Shown here: piece by piece, positions 31,801 to 43,582 of the stretch
Numbering within the stretch: position 1 is the stretch's first letter
Layout of the letters: each line of letters starts with the position of its first letter
Assembly: GCA_009746045.1 (NCBI GenBank)
Contig: RPFO01000225.1
Location: 577,001 to 641,000 of the forward strand
Source of the DNA: Mesostigma viride
Taxonomy: Eukaryota; Streptophyta; Mesostigmatophyceae; Mesostigmatales; Mesostigmataceae
Length of the DNA stretch: 64,000 nt
Reading direction: 5' to 3'
The notes under the pieces: model-generated
Databases searched by the model: none
What the model was told of the DNA's origin: nothing
The model's input: the letters and a program-made list of their open reading frames with translations, nothing else
Made by a program: the position numbers and the translations under genes

Positions 31801-34800
31801 GCGCTGCCTCATCGCGGTGGCTGCCTGTGTCACCATGCGCTGCCTCATCGCGGTGGCTGCCTGAGTCACCATGCGCTGCCTCATCGCGGTGGCTGCCTGT
31901 GTCACCATGCTGCCTCATCGCGGTGGCTGCCTGTGTCACCATGCGCTGCCCAGTGGCGGCGAGCGTGCAGCAAAGCCAAACCCTTCACCGCAAGCTCTTC
32001 ATGTCTTAAGGCCAACGTGTGGCGCATTCATGATGCGCACATTCATCAAGCACAGTGATGTGTGTGGCCTTGTGCCCGCGTGCCATGAGTGGTACTTTTC
32101 TGCCCCTTATATTTATTGCTACGCTGTGGTTATTGCCTGTCCCTCTGGCGGGGTTGTTCGTTTCTTTTTAGTCGGTAACAAGCAAATACCTTACCTAACT
32201 CCTTAACAAATGTCCATAACTGAACGGTTATCCCTGCCTGTCATCACTCATCATTATGCATCATTATGCATCCCCTGTCATTATGCATCCCCTATCATTA
32301 TGCATCCCCTATCATTATGCATCCCCTATCATTATGCATCCCCTATCATTATGCATCCCCTATCATTATGCATCGCCTATCATTATGCATCCCCTATCAT
32401 TATGCATCGCCTATCATTATGCATCCCCTATCATTATGCATCCCCTATCATTATGCATCCCCTATCATTATGCATCCCCTATCATTATGCATCCCCTATC
32501 ATTATGCATCCCCTATCATTATGCATCCCCTATCATTATGCATCCCCTATCATTGTGCATCCCCTATCATTATGCATCGCCTATCATTATGCATCCCCTA
32601 TCATTATGCATCCCCTATCATTATGCATCCCCTATCATTATGCATCGCCTATCATTATGCATCCCCTATCATTATGCATCCCCTATCATTATGCATCGCC
32701 TATCATTATGCATCCCCCATCATTATGCATCCCCTATCATTATGCATCCCCTATCACTAACCAACATGCTCCCTTCCATGCTCCCCCCAATGTGACCCAC
32801 CCGATTGCACCACGCCCCAGCTGAACTGGGTGAATCTGGTGCTGCGGCGGATATGGCCTTTCCTCGACGTGGTGAGCGGCGTATGGGATGCATGTACTGC
32901 ATGCGGAGCGGCTCCCTTTCACATCTCTGCTTATCCCTCCGTGCTTGTGAAAACACGTCTCTTTGTTGTAGTTAGTGCTTGTTCTAGTTCATACTTGTTA
33001 TAGTTTGTGTTTCTTCTAGTGAATTCTTGTTCTAGTCAGTATTTTTTCTAGCCAGTATTTTTTCTCTAGTTAGTATTTTCGCTAATTAGTACTTTCGCTA
33101 ATTAGCATTCGTTCCAGTTTGTATGTGTTCTAGTTATCATTGGTTCTAGTTTGTGCCGTTTCTGTAGCAGTGCCGCGCTACTGCTATCGACCTCGTTAGG
33201 AGCTGCGCCTTTGGCTGCCAGCTGGTTGCATCTTTTTCACATTGCCTTGAACCAGCTACTCGGATTTGTTTGTACCAGATGTGCCCTCAGTACCATGAAC
33301 GCATGTGGCCACACTTATATGTACGCATTATATATATTATTATTTATATTATATATATTCCTGTCTGCAAAGCGCTGCATGAATTCCAGCGGGGCCATGG
33401 GCGCTGGGCGCGGTATGTATGCACGCTGTGTGCGCCATGCCACGCTGTGTGGGCCATGCCACGCTGTGTGGGCCATGCCACGCTGTGTGGGCCATGCCAC
33501 GCTGTGTGCGCCATCTCCCTAGAGAACCGACTGTTCACCACGTCATGATGGCCACTTTATGCCACCTGTCCTTGTATGCCCCATCTCATCGCACAATAGT
33601 GCAGTGTGCAACCTACCTCCACTTCATGCCACCTCTCACCATTGCATGCCACCTTCTGTGGTCCTGCCACTCTCCTGCTGCCTTCATCCGGTTTATGTTT
33701 CCTCTTGCCGCTCCATGCCGCATCCGACCGCTTGATGCACGCTCCCACTACCAGGCCCTCTGCAACACGCTCAATGAGGTGCTCCCTCCCGTGTTTGAGT
33801 CACTCGTGACTGACTACGGCGCACCCCTCATCCATCTCAACTTTGTATCGCTAGGGAGCGTGCCACCTGAGCTGGGGGGTGAGTTCGAGCGGGGGGGAAG
33901 CCCGGTGGGTCGTATGTCGTAAGTCCGGGTGGGGGGTCAGTTCGGTGGGACGTTAGTCTGGTGGGAGGTAAGTCTGGATGGAGGGTCAGTTTGGCGGGAC
34001 GTAAGTCCGGGTGGGGGGTCAGAACGGTGGGAGGTAAGTCCGGGTGGGGGGTCAGTTCAGTGGGACGTTAGTCTGGTGGGGGGTCAGTTCGTTTGGAGGT
34101 AAGTCCGGGTGGGGGGTCAGAACGGAGGGAGGTAAGTCCGGGTGGGGGGTCAGTTCAGTGGGACGTTAGTCTGGTAGGGGGTCAGTTCGTTTGGAGGTAA
34201 GTCCGGGTGGGGGGTCAGAACGGTGGGAGGTAAGTCCGGGTGGGGTGTCAGTTGGTTGGGACGTAAGTCCGGGTGGGAGGTAAGCACGGGTGGGGGGTCA
34301 GTTCGGTGGGACGTTAGTCTGGTGGGGGGTCAGTTCGGTGGGAGGTTAGTCCGGGTGGGGGGTCAGTCCCGTAGGACGTAAGTCCGGGTGGGGGGTCAGA
34401 ACGGTGGTAGGTAAGTCCGGGTGGGGGATCAGTTCGGTGGGAGGTTAGTCCGGGTGGGGTGTCAGTTCGGTGGGAGGTAATTCTGGAAAGGCCAGTGGGG
34501 GTAAAGACGATGAGAGCGCTGGAGTTTGGATAATGGGGCTTTGGGACAGGTGAGCCTTGTTGATGATGTATAGTCCGCAGCCTTTGCGCCTTGCGGGGTT
34601 GGCCGCTTGCTTACGAGACTGTGCTACTGCAGGACATGTTGACAGTAGTCAGCGACACGGAATTGTGTAAACCTGGCACATAGAAGGCAAGGCAAGATGT
34701 GCGGGGGAATGGAAACATGAATGCATGCGGGCTGCAACACAGCTTTCTGGTGGTGGAACAGTGGAGAGAGAGGGGTGGGGGGTTGGGGGGGGAAGGGGGA

Positions 34801-37800
34801 GGGGGAGGGGGGAACAGGGCCGGGTAGCTCTGTGCCCGCCTGTGCCACTGGCTGTGCCACTGGCTGTGCCACTGGCTGTACATCTGTGCCTTCGCCCAGG
34901 CATGGCTTCATCCTGATGCCAGATTTCCAGAGAGAGAGAGAGAGAGAGTACATTTACAGTGTTGATCCTATTATTGCGTACAAGGCATGCTGGGTGTGGC
35001 ACGTACTAGACTCACAGACCCTCTGACGACAGTACAACTGCAGTGCACGCAGCCACAACCATCGCTTGGGATATCAAATGCAAGCCTCATCACATGCATC
35101 ATGCTTGTCCTCTGTCCTGCGCGTCGCCACCTGTCTTGCAGGCGTTAAGGTCGTCAAGACGGCGGCGGAGGAGCTGATTCTGGAGATCGAGGTCAAGTGT
35201 TTTACTGACCCGGACGTGCAGGGCACCGTGTCCAAATGGGGCCTGTCGCTGCAATCCGAGGTAAGGGGGGGGGGGTGGCGGCGGCTTGGGGGAGGGAGGC
35301 AAATCTCGTCGGTGGTACTGGCGTCTTGAAATTGTGGCCATATGGATCAGGTCCAGTGGCAAGGCCTTTGGGGCCATCTTCCCTTTTTTCCCTTCTCGGC
35401 TGCTGTTGGCTGTGCAAGATGGAGGGCCCCATACGTACCTGAGTCTCACGCGGTTGATTGAGGATGGGAAACAGAACATGCACTCGCACCAGGCCACCAA
35501 CCGGGTGCCTGCTACTGTACCACGCATGGCCGGGTGGGGGTGAGCTCCATGGGACCGCCGTGGTCTCTCTGTTACAAAACTATAATATTAACTATAGTAG
35601 CTGTCTTTCAAAGCTCTATTGTTATTACCTTTGATTATTTGCCTTTTCCTATTCCTACTCTTTTAGTATCATTGCTTTTTCGCTGCTGCTTTGAATCTTG
35701 TTTACCAGACTGGGCCTATGTTACATCAGGTTGATTTCTATTTGTAGACCCAGACCTATTTGCTGCTCTCTGCGCACCAGCTGCTTGCTCCAGCACCTCA
35801 GTCGGGATTGGCCGTGTCTGACTGGGTAATGACATCATCCGCAGGACTTCCCCTTCCCTCTGCGCCGCCACCCACCTCGCCGTGACTGCCACCAACCATC
35901 AGGTCACCAACATCTTGTTCGGCGCTCACCTTCGGTTCACGTTCAAGCCGCTGGTGCCGATGCTGCCATGTTTTGGGACCATCCATTTGAGCCTCGTGAA
36001 GCCGGTAGGCGCCAGGTGGCAACACGTGGCCAATCCGCGTTGCCAATAGAGGCATGCCAAGCCACGCCCTTTGCCTAAATAGCTGTTGTGCCAGCTAGTG
36101 GTAGACTGGGCCCGCCGCCTTGTCATGTCGCCTCTTCACTACATTGTGAGTCCGATGCCCACCTGAATGGCAGAGTTTGGTGTTGGTGCCTTTTTCTCCG
36201 TATCGGCCAGAAGCCCATGGAAGTTTGGCCGCAGTTTGTGGTCAGCCTAATTTGGATGTTTGATGGTCGATCTGTTGATAAAGATTTGAAGATGTACTAA
36301 AAGTAATACTGGGGTGCGCCGCCCTCTTCCATACGGCATCTCTCTGGTAGTTTGGATTAGGTAGCTTCAGGGATGATAGTTGGTTAGGGTGCCTTGGGGG
36401 ACGATCCGATTATCATCAAAGGGTTAATGACACCAGTATTACAACTATAACAAACAATGGAGCTACCCCTTGCATAGCCTCTGCATATGCCCCGTTACTC
36501 CCAAACAAAATACATCCTGGGTGCCGTCATGGCCGGCGATGCCCCTGTCGTAGTGGAGTCAGGGTATACATGTAACCGTCATTTTTTACGGTTGCTGGTT
36601 GTCTGACTGTCAGCTTCCACCAACGCTGCTTACAGCTTCCTTGTGGATCGAGTGCACTGCGCCATGTTTACAGCGGACTAGTGCACTGCGCCATGTTTAC
36701 AGCGGACTAGTGCACTGCGCCATGTTTACAGCGGACTAGTGCACTGCGCCATGTTTACAGCGGACTAGTGCACTGCGCCATGTTTACAGCGGACTAGTCC
36801 ACTGCGCCATGTTTACAGCGGACTAGTCCACTGCGCCATGTTTACAGCGGACTAGTTCACTGCGCCATGTTTACTGCGGACTAGTTCACTGCGCCATGTT
36901 TACAGCGGACTAGTGCACTGCGCCATGTTTACAGCGGACTAGTCCACTGCGCCATGTTTACAGCGGACTAGTGCACTGCGCCATGTTTACAGCGGACTAG
37001 TGCACTGCGCCATGTTTACAGCGGACTAGTGCACTGCGCCATGTTTACTGCGGACTAGTTCACTGCGCCCTGTTTACAGCGGACTAGTTCACTGCGCCAT
37101 GTTTACAGCGGACTAGTTCACTGCGCCATGTTTACAGCGGACTAGTGCACTGCGCCATGTTTACAGCGGACTAGTGCACTGCGCCATGTTTACAGCGGAC
37201 TAGTGCACTGCGCCATGTTTACAGCGGACTAGTTCACTGCGCCCTGTTTACAGCGGACTAGTGCACTGCGCCATGTTTACTGCGGACTAGTGCGCTGCGC
37301 CATGTTTACTGCGGACTAGTGCGCTGCGCCATGTTTACAGCGGACTAGTGCACTGCGCCATGTTTACAGCGGACTAGTGCACTGCGCCCTGTTTACAGCG
37401 GACTAGTGCACTGCGCCATGTTTACAGCGGACTAGTCCACTGCGCCCTGTTTACAGCGGACTAGTGCGCTGCGCCATGTTTACAGCCGACTAGTTCACTG
37501 CTTGCGTGGGGTCTCTGGGGCCCGTGCCCCACACCATGCGCGCACCTGCTGCCGCGTGGCAGTCAGCCACGTCAGGACACAAGTGCCCATCACACCATCC
37601 CCTTGACGAGCATGCTCTCAATAGTTCCCTCAGACACTGCTGCCACCTGCCACCAAGCCATCCCCTTGTACACTGCTGCCACCTGCCACCAACCCATCCA
37701 CTCAGACACTGCTGCCACTGCCATTAAACCATCCCCTCGGACACTACTGCCACATGCCACCAAACCATCCCTTCCTTTGTGCAGCCTATGGTGGACTTTG

Positions 37801-40800
37801 CGTTCCGGGTGTTTGGCCTTGACCTGATGGTCATCCCTGGGGTGCACCAGGCGGCGCGGGTGAGCGGCAGGTGGCGTGCGTGTGCTGGCTCGACTGCTAG
37901 CGGCTGTCTAGCGCGTTTACTAGCTAGTGCTAGTCGCATCTTTGTCTTGGTGCCAGTGCTAGTTGTTAGTTCTGGTGCTGTTTGCCAGCTAAGGAACTTG
38001 GGACTTGATCGCTGTTTGCTGGCTGGGATGCCATCAGGTATTGCCCAGGCAATCGTGCCCCTGTCGCCCCAGTCACGTCTCGCAAGATAGCTAGTGTTGC
38101 AGGTACAGCGGCCCGACCGTCCCACCCTGCTAAGCAAGGCAAACGATGTTATTGTTTTGCAATGCATGTTTAGTAGCCATCACCTTGGGTGCCTAAAGGT
38201 GGCGGCTGTGCAGATATGACACGGGCGGTTCCTTTATTTGATCGCTGGTAAATGCGTGAGCCTCGACCCTCACTCCAATGCCTTGCTGGTGACCTGAACC
38301 TGTGTAGCCAAGTAGGCCACATGCAGGTAGGCCAAATGTGAAGTCATTCCGTTTTCTTCGGTTGTTCCCAGCCCATCTGCCCTTTGAACACAGAGGCCGC
38401 CGCCATCGCACATACACTATCTCTCGCTCGGCCTGCCCATCAGCCCACCTGCTCACTGCCTGCCAAGGTGCCTGAAAACTGAATTTTTTTTTGTAGCCAT
38501 GTCCCGGCCTGTTCACTGCATCCTCGGCCCGCTACAGTACATCCTCAAGGAGCTGCTCTTTTCCCTGTTTGGCTGGCCCGAGAAGCTGATCGTCCCCATC
38601 TTCGACGAGCAGTACTTCACGTGAGTGGGAAACGCTTACATCTTGTCGCCAATCCTGCTTTTTCAAGGAGCAGGGGCCCTGGGTATTGCTGGTGCCTGGT
38701 TGCAACACACGAGAAAGGTAACATATGCCGGCTGCTTCAAGCGATCGAGACATTCTTGGCATGGCTTGACCTGTTTCCATCAGGTCTCTGATGGGTTGTG
38801 TTAGCCATGAACTTCTCGTTGTCTGAATAAGCCAGTCAGCTCACAGTTACCCAGCCTATGCGCTCCACTGTCTCATGCTCTCTTATTCGTGTTCAACCAG
38901 CACCCCCGATTTCCCCCCCTCCTGCCCTACATCCTTCCCCTCCATCCTGCACCTATGCTGTGCAGCCGCATGCAGAGCCGGCGCGCAAAGGCGATGATGC
39001 GTGTGACGCTGGTGGAAGCGCGCGGCCTCCGCAAGATGGACCTGCTGGCGCTGTCGGACCCCTTTGTGGAGATGAACACTCGCGCAACGCGCACAGTGCG
39101 CTCGTCCATCAAACGCCGCACCCTCGACCCTGTCTGGGACGAGTCCTTTGACCTACTGGTGGAGGACCGCGGCGCGCCATTGCGGGTGAAGGTACTGGAC
39201 TACGACAAACTCGGCAAGAGCCGCTTCATGGGCATTGCCCTCGTCGACCTCATGCCGCTGGTCCCATGGGAGGAGGCCGACATATGGGTCGACTTGTCCG
39301 ATGACCCCAAGGAAGGGCCGACCCGGCCCTTAGGCAGCGTGCACCTGCGGCTCCTGTACACCCCGTTCAAGGAAGGATCGTCGGCTGACGTGTTCAGCGA
39401 TGACGAGCTCGCCGCGGTGGACGAGGGTGCCGCCGTGCGCTCGCAGTCGCCCCTGGTGTGCCCCGGTAAACCGCCCCCGTACGTGTTTGAAGGGTCCGAG
39501 GACGGAGGCACGCCCTCCGAGGCGGACCTATTGGCGGGCCTTGACCCCCAGATGGATTCCGAGAACAGCAGCATAACCACCAGCCAGCGTGCGAATGGCC
39601 ACCGGGGGGAGTACCCGCCGGGCATGGGCGTGATCGGGGCACACTCCTCGTCAGAGTCCCTGGCCGCGATGGACCGAGCTAGCAACGGCGGCCCTGCGGG
39701 TGGATCCCCCTCAAGAGCCGGTGTGGGTAGTGCCGGGGGTGGCATCCCGACGGGCGGCAGCGTTGCCAGTCTGGGCAGCAACCACATGGGCGCTCAGCGG
39801 CGGCTGCGTGTCGATTTGGAAGAATTTGCGGGCGCGGGCGCGTTATTTGTCACGCTCCTGCGGGGCAAGGACCTGACGCCGATGGACATGAATGGCAAGG
39901 CGGACCCTTATGTGATCATGAAGCTGTCGGGTAGCAGCGAAATCAAGCGCTCCAAGGTGGGGGGGATGGCATCAAGCGCGGTGCTGTGGGTGGGGTGGTG
40001 GGTGGTGGTGGAGCGATGGCGTGTTCATCAAGCGCGATGCTGTGGGTGGGGTCGTGGGTGGCAGAGTAGTGGGATACTGTAGTACCGACCTGTCGTGTGG
40101 GGGCGACCACTGCTGGTGCCTCTCACAGGGCAGCTGCTCGGTCATTCAACAGCGCTATTGCGCTGTTGGATCCTGTAGTGTTTATGATGAGGTTTATGCT
40201 ACTATAATTGTTTTATGACAACTATGCCATGCTGGATGTTTTTCCATGCTTGAGAATGACTAACGAACTAGCACCTGGGGTGCGCAAATTTTCGTTTCGC
40301 TACGCAGGCCCCAAATCTGCTCTGTGAAACATGCCCAACAAACACTGCTAGCTAGGTAGATGTGAACCTAGCTGCACGGATGCCTGTCTCAAGTCACACC
40401 TGGACCCTTGTGGCCCCACCAGGTGCTTCGGGTTCGCAAGGGTTAATGTTGTGTCATCGTCGTGTTGCCATGGTGGGTCGCCGCATGCCCCCACCCCCCC
40501 GGCCAGGTGTGCAAGAAGACGCTCAACCCGGTGTGGAATGAGACGTTTGAGTTCATGGTCAACAACCCGGCGCGGGAGAAGCTGCTGGTGGAGGTGTGGG
40601 ACAAGGACTTCCTGGGCAAGGTAGGTTGATGGTGTTTGGGACAAGGGCGGTTTGGGCATTTCATGGGATGGTGGGGGCGTGTGTGTGGCAATATGGGGAC
40701 AAGCAAAGGCACCGACCAATGGGCAGAAGGGAAGCTGCCGTGGCAGGAAACTGTGGTATACTTCCTCACCGTGGCTATTTCAAATCCATTCAACCACTTC

Positions 40801-41512
40801 TTGATGTTGAGCTTGGCATACGAGTGTTACAGTGAGCATCATTCGTAATACAATATGAAGAGCTTTGTGCCAGTATAACAACAAAGTTTGGCATGCCGTC
40901 TTTCCAAACTAGAGTGTGCTCCCATGTGGCAACAGAAACACTGCACGTATGGCATCCTGAGAACCAGGTGAGTATATAATGGCATCCGCTCAAGACCAGA
41001 TTACATTCGTGAAATCCTGGCATTGCATGTCGTTGCTAGGCATGCGCGCCCCCACGGTGTTGTGTGATGTTGCTAGGCATGCGTGCCCCCCATGATTCCC
41101 TCATAGACTTGGTCATCCTTGTTAATAGGTTGCGCTGTGTCCTAGAATTAGTGTTAGTGGTCTAGACGGACCTCCTTTGCAGGTTATGGGCATGACAGCT
41201 GCACTGGCTAGCATGCGAGATGCCAATCACCAGTCTCGGTGGTCGAGAGATGCCAACCTCTTGTTCCTTGTGTGATTAGGCGGAGAGATGCCAACGTGCG
41301 ATTTCTCGGACAACACACTGGAACGTAGTATACGATCTCACGCTGCTACGTGCTACCCCTTGCTATGATTTTGTGTGCAGGAGTTCATGGGTCAGGTTGA
41401 GGTTGACCTGGCAGATGTCGTCCGGAACGGTCGCGTGAATGACTCCTGGCATTTGAATGACATCAAGAGGGGAGAGCTGCTTCTTGAGCTTGTTTGGCAG
41501 GCTGTTGCATGA
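28842..41512 (+). CDS. SMP-C2-C2 membrane-contact-site tether (plant synaptotagmin / extended-synaptotagmin type)
   Basis: Twelve exons join in phase to 692 codons: 28842-29006, 29407-29510, 30139-30157, 32821-32871, 33755-33878, 35142-35260, 35903-36004, 37785-37859, 38538-38620, 38966-39956, 40507-40620 and 41381-41512. Order of parts: an N-terminal membrane anchor (IIRLSWLLGMGIMIGFTASV) followed by WRRHK; an SMP lipid-transfer domain (about 85-280: LPLWIKSADYER, WVNLVLRRIWPFLD, FKPLVPMLPCFGTIHLSLV, WPEKLIVPIFD); C2A (about 290-405) with acidic residues D306, D312, D359 and D361; a low-complexity linker (about 410-555); and C2B with D588, D594, D643 and D645. Family role: holds the ER to the plasma membrane and moves lipids, usually under calcium control. 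The linker is much longer than the short spacer of plant SYT1. Start chosen as the first in-frame ATG before the anchor. The cytoplasmic-end orientation is inferred. Confidence 0.93.
29497..29604 (+). repeat. Duplicated exon-2 end plus donor in SMP-C2 gene intron 2
   Basis: CCGCTCTGGATCAAGTACGC then C(C/T)GGGCAGTGGCCTTGCGATG occurs at 29497 and again at 29558, 61 bp downstream. The first copy spans the exon-2 donor (ATCAA|gtacgc). Confidence 0.9.
30139..30157 (+). other. 19-nt microexon 3 of the SMP-C2 gene
   Basis: The sequence between gcag and gtgagg completes K(AA|G) and adds S-A-D-Y-E-R. This fills exactly the position of the (D)YERV motif that precedes the first SMP helix in plant SYT proteins. 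Both neighbouring phases need it. Confidence 0.75.
30319..31152 (+). repeat. 28-bp satellite, about 29-30 copies, in SMP-C2 gene intron 3
   Basis: The unit TCATGCTTCACTATCATATA plus GATATCAG is almost invariant. The main variation is CTTCACTAT versus CTTCAATAT, with a run of five consecutive A-type units around 30665-30785. It has no spacer sequences, so it is not a CRISPR-like array. Confidence 0.97.
31760..31950 (+). repeat. 36-bp minisatellite (GCTGCCTCATCGCGGTGGCT type), five copies
   Basis: Units of GCTGCCTCATCGCGGTGGCT followed by GCCTG(T/C/A)GTCACCATGC lie in intron 3. One unit is shorter by three bases (CATGCTGCCTC). Confidence 0.9.
32251..32757 (+). repeat. 17-bp satellite, about 29 copies, in SMP-C2 gene intron 3
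   Basis: The unit ATCATTATGCATCCCCT occurs with a recurrent CATCGCC variant. It contains the palindrome ATGCAT. Because 17 is not a multiple of three, every forward frame is open and gives YHYASPI/HPLSLCI repeats that are not genes. Confidence 0.97.
33419..33512 (+). repeat. CCATGCCACGCTGTGTGGG minisatellite
   Basis: About five 19-bp units of CCATGCCACGCTGTGTGGG in SMP-C2 gene intron 4. Confidence 0.85.
33866..34490 (+). repeat. Minisatellite of about 33 bp rich in GTAAGT, at the exon-5 donor of the SMP-C2 gene
   Basis: Starting at the exon-5 end (GAGCTGGGG|ggtgagttcg), about 17 degenerate units of GGTGGGAGGTAAGTCCGGGT plus GGGGGGTCAGTTC follow. The unit part GGTGGGGGGTCAGTTCG closely resembles the exon-donor junction AGCTGGGGGGTGAGTTCG, so the array probably grew from that junction. 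Many units contain a perfect GTAAGT 5' splice-site consensus. Confidence 0.85.
36650..37499 (+). repeat. 29-bp satellite, about 29 copies, in SMP-C2 gene intron 7
   Basis: The unit is CTAGTGCACTGCGCCATGTT plus TACAGCGGA. The variable dinucleotide after ACTAGT gives GTGCAC, GTCCAC or GTTCAC, with rarer TACTGCGG and CCCTGTTT variants. Palindromes ACTAGT and GTGCAC abut. Confidence 0.97.
37622..37775 (+). repeat. About 36-bp minisatellite just before exon 8 of the SMP-C2 gene
   Basis: Four to five units of CCACCAA(A/G)CCATCCCCT..GACACTGCTGCCACCTG end next to the exon-8 acceptor and supply its pyrimidine tract. Confidence 0.8.
39942..40045 (+). repeat. Partial duplications of the exon-10 end in SMP-C2 gene intron 10
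   Basis: The exon end ATCAAGCGCTCCAAG|gtggg (39942 on) is echoed at 39971 (ATCAAGCGCGGTGCTGTGGG) and 40027 (ATCAAGCGCGATGCTGTGGG). The two intronic copies are more like each other than like the exon. Confidence 0.7.
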
Positions 41513-41520
41513 GCAACTGG

Positions 41521-41645
41521 AGCTCCCAGCAGGGAGGTGATCAATTTATTAGTTAATTAATTAATTGAACATGTGCTCCCGTTGGGGAGTCACGGAGTAT
41601 TAAAACCCCGATGAATGGATGGATGGACGGATGGACGGATGAACA
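41521..41645 (+). repeat. (TTAA)n and (GATG)n/(GGAC)n tails at the SMP-C2 gene 3' end
   Basis: Just after the stop codon there is TTAGTTAATTAATTAATTG followed by GCTCCCGTTGGGGAGTCACG (a small inverted repeat, CTCCC/GGGAG) and a GATGGATGGACGGATG run. This looks like the truncated end of a retroelement forming part of the 3' UTR; it is weakly supported. Confidence 0.4.
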
Positions 41646-41867
41646 AACAATCCGACAGGTTCTATTTCTTTCAAATGCCTAAACGAACAAGCCAATGGAC
41701 ATGCCATGTCTACAGCAGGTACAGTGCCAAGCCCTATAGAGTGGTCACGCCGGGCGTTCTTCTCATGTTGCCCAGGAGACGCGCTTCTTCCCCACAGCAG
41801 GGGGGCTCATTGTCCGCTATCATAGTCCGCTTGCATAGTCCGCTATCATAGGACTTCACTCTTGCAG

Positions 41868-41968
41868 GAAGCAGCCCAGAATGTATTAAAAGCCATATGC
41901 CCCTTCTCCGGGATATGTGCTACATGTACTCCCAACGGAGTTATGTTACTGGTTATTAATTAATAGTC
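41868..41968 (+). mobile_element. LINE-like element, 3' end fragment (copy E)
   Basis: CTTGCAGGAAGCAGCCCAGA through GCCATATGCCCCTTCTC to ACTCCCAACGGAGTTATGTT and a short TTAATTAAT tail matches the 3' ends of copies C and D. Only about 100 bp is present, that is, a severely 5'-truncated insertion. Confidence 0.65.
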
Positions 41969-42037
41969 CGCTTTAACGAATCAACCACGATGTCCAGTGC
42001 CACGAGGTAGCCATGGCTGATGGCGGAGCTCATAACT

Positions 42038-43430
42038 TACACGTTTATTAGGCACCAAATTCGGCCGTGAATACATGCAAAATCACTTCGTCTTTCTAAG
42101 AGGCACACGCTGATATATTTTACCAAAGCTATCACGCAATATTATGACGAGAAAATGCTCCTCGACGCAACGCAGCCTGGCGGCTGCGCTAAGCCCTGAA
42201 AATACGTCTGCAGCTCCGGCTGTAGTTCCGCCCTCCGGCAGTGGCGTCACTAGTCAAGCATTAGTGGTCGCCTCGGCTCTAGCTCCATGCCGGGCTCGCC
42301 TCGTCATCGGCCTCGATCGCCCGAGCCCAAACACATGCCGCCCTGCGGAATCGCCCCGTGCTGAGCCGAGCTGGCAAGAAATCGTTTGAGGTCAATTCCC
42401 CCGCCGGGCGCTACTGGAACCAACAACCCTATGCCTTCATGGAAGTTGTGTTGTTCGGCGCGAACACATCGCTTCTTGAACTGTGTGCACACGCACGTCA
42501 TCCGCCAGGGCCGAGGCCATATGCCAAACGGCTCCCCGCTTTGCTACATTGTCGACGAGCTGCCACGCATTTCTCGCCCTCGGCTGCAGCGCCTCACTCT
42601 CCATGCTCCCTCCTCGGGCCGGCGCTCTGTTGCCGAGATCTGGGCCACCCCTCCAACCGTCGCGCCCGCCACCAGCCTTCGCACCCTCAAAAAATACGGA
42701 AATGACGGAAGCCTTTGAGCAGCACGTGACCCCCTCCGGCTGCGGATGTGGCAGCCATGCATGGGCCGCACGCTCAGCTGCCGAGCTCCCCACCATCTCC
42801 GCCGCCACCTCCACCCGGCCCTCCTCGATCGCCTCCACCTCCACCACCACCACCTCCACCATGCACCGACGCCATCACCGCCCAGCTGCGTGACAATGAT
42901 CGACGAGCGCCTCCACTGATCGAGGACAACGCCATCACCATCGAGTGCCTGCAAAACACCGCAGGCCTCACCGCCCAGGTGGTGCATGAAGGACATGCAT
43001 TGCCGCCGGCCGAGCCAGCCCCCGCTGGCTCAGCAGGCAATGCTCCTCCCCCATGTGACTGATCAATGTGAGACCTGGGCCGCCATGCTGCTGAACCACA
43101 TCACCACCAGTGACCATGCACCTGGAGCCGCCATCGCCGCACAGCTCAAGCAACACTGACGCTTAGTAGACCTCCGCGTGAGGAGGCCGAGCTCAACAAG
43201 CGCGTCCACAATGTCATTGTACAAGAACTTCGACCTAGTGGAATAAAGCAGTGAGAACTCCGAGAAGCTAGCTTGCACAGGCGTTAATTTGCAGACAAAA
43301 TCCTTGTCGATCCCCAGGGGCCTCATTGGTGCATGCATGAGCTCAAGCTGGAGGCCCTCGATCCGCCTTCCCCGCTTGCGGGGTAAGGCGGGACCGCATC
43401 CGCTGCTGCTCATCTTTGGGAGGCCGTCAA
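42038..43430 (+). mobile_element. LINE-like element, ORF1 region, copy B (decayed)
   Basis: The same 5' region as copy A (CACCAAATTCGGCCGTGAAT at 42054), then frames with PRISRPRLQRL, RRSVAEIWA, EAFEQHVTPSG and TAGLTAQVV, split over different reading frames by indels. It is similar to copy C from 42822 on (CCCTCCTCGATCGCCTCCAC) and breaks off near 43430, before the conserved ADKISFLRRR part. Proline-rich tracts from (CCACCT)n are expanded at 42795-42862. Confidence 0.65.
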
Positions 43431-43582
43431 TATGCCATGCATGTGCATGTGGATTGATGTGCATAGATTGGTGCGTGCATGTGTACGTGTCGGCATGCAG
43501 CAAATTTGCACATGCATATTAGTATAAGTGCACAAATCAAGCATGCATGCCTGAAGAGCTTCGATGTATATAGACTGACTAA

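Noticed and set aside
32210..32824. Long open frames of up to 204 codons with YHYASPI/HPLSLCI repeats
   Set aside because: A 17-bp repeat without stop codons is open in all three forward frames; it lies inside intron 3 of the SMP-C2 gene.
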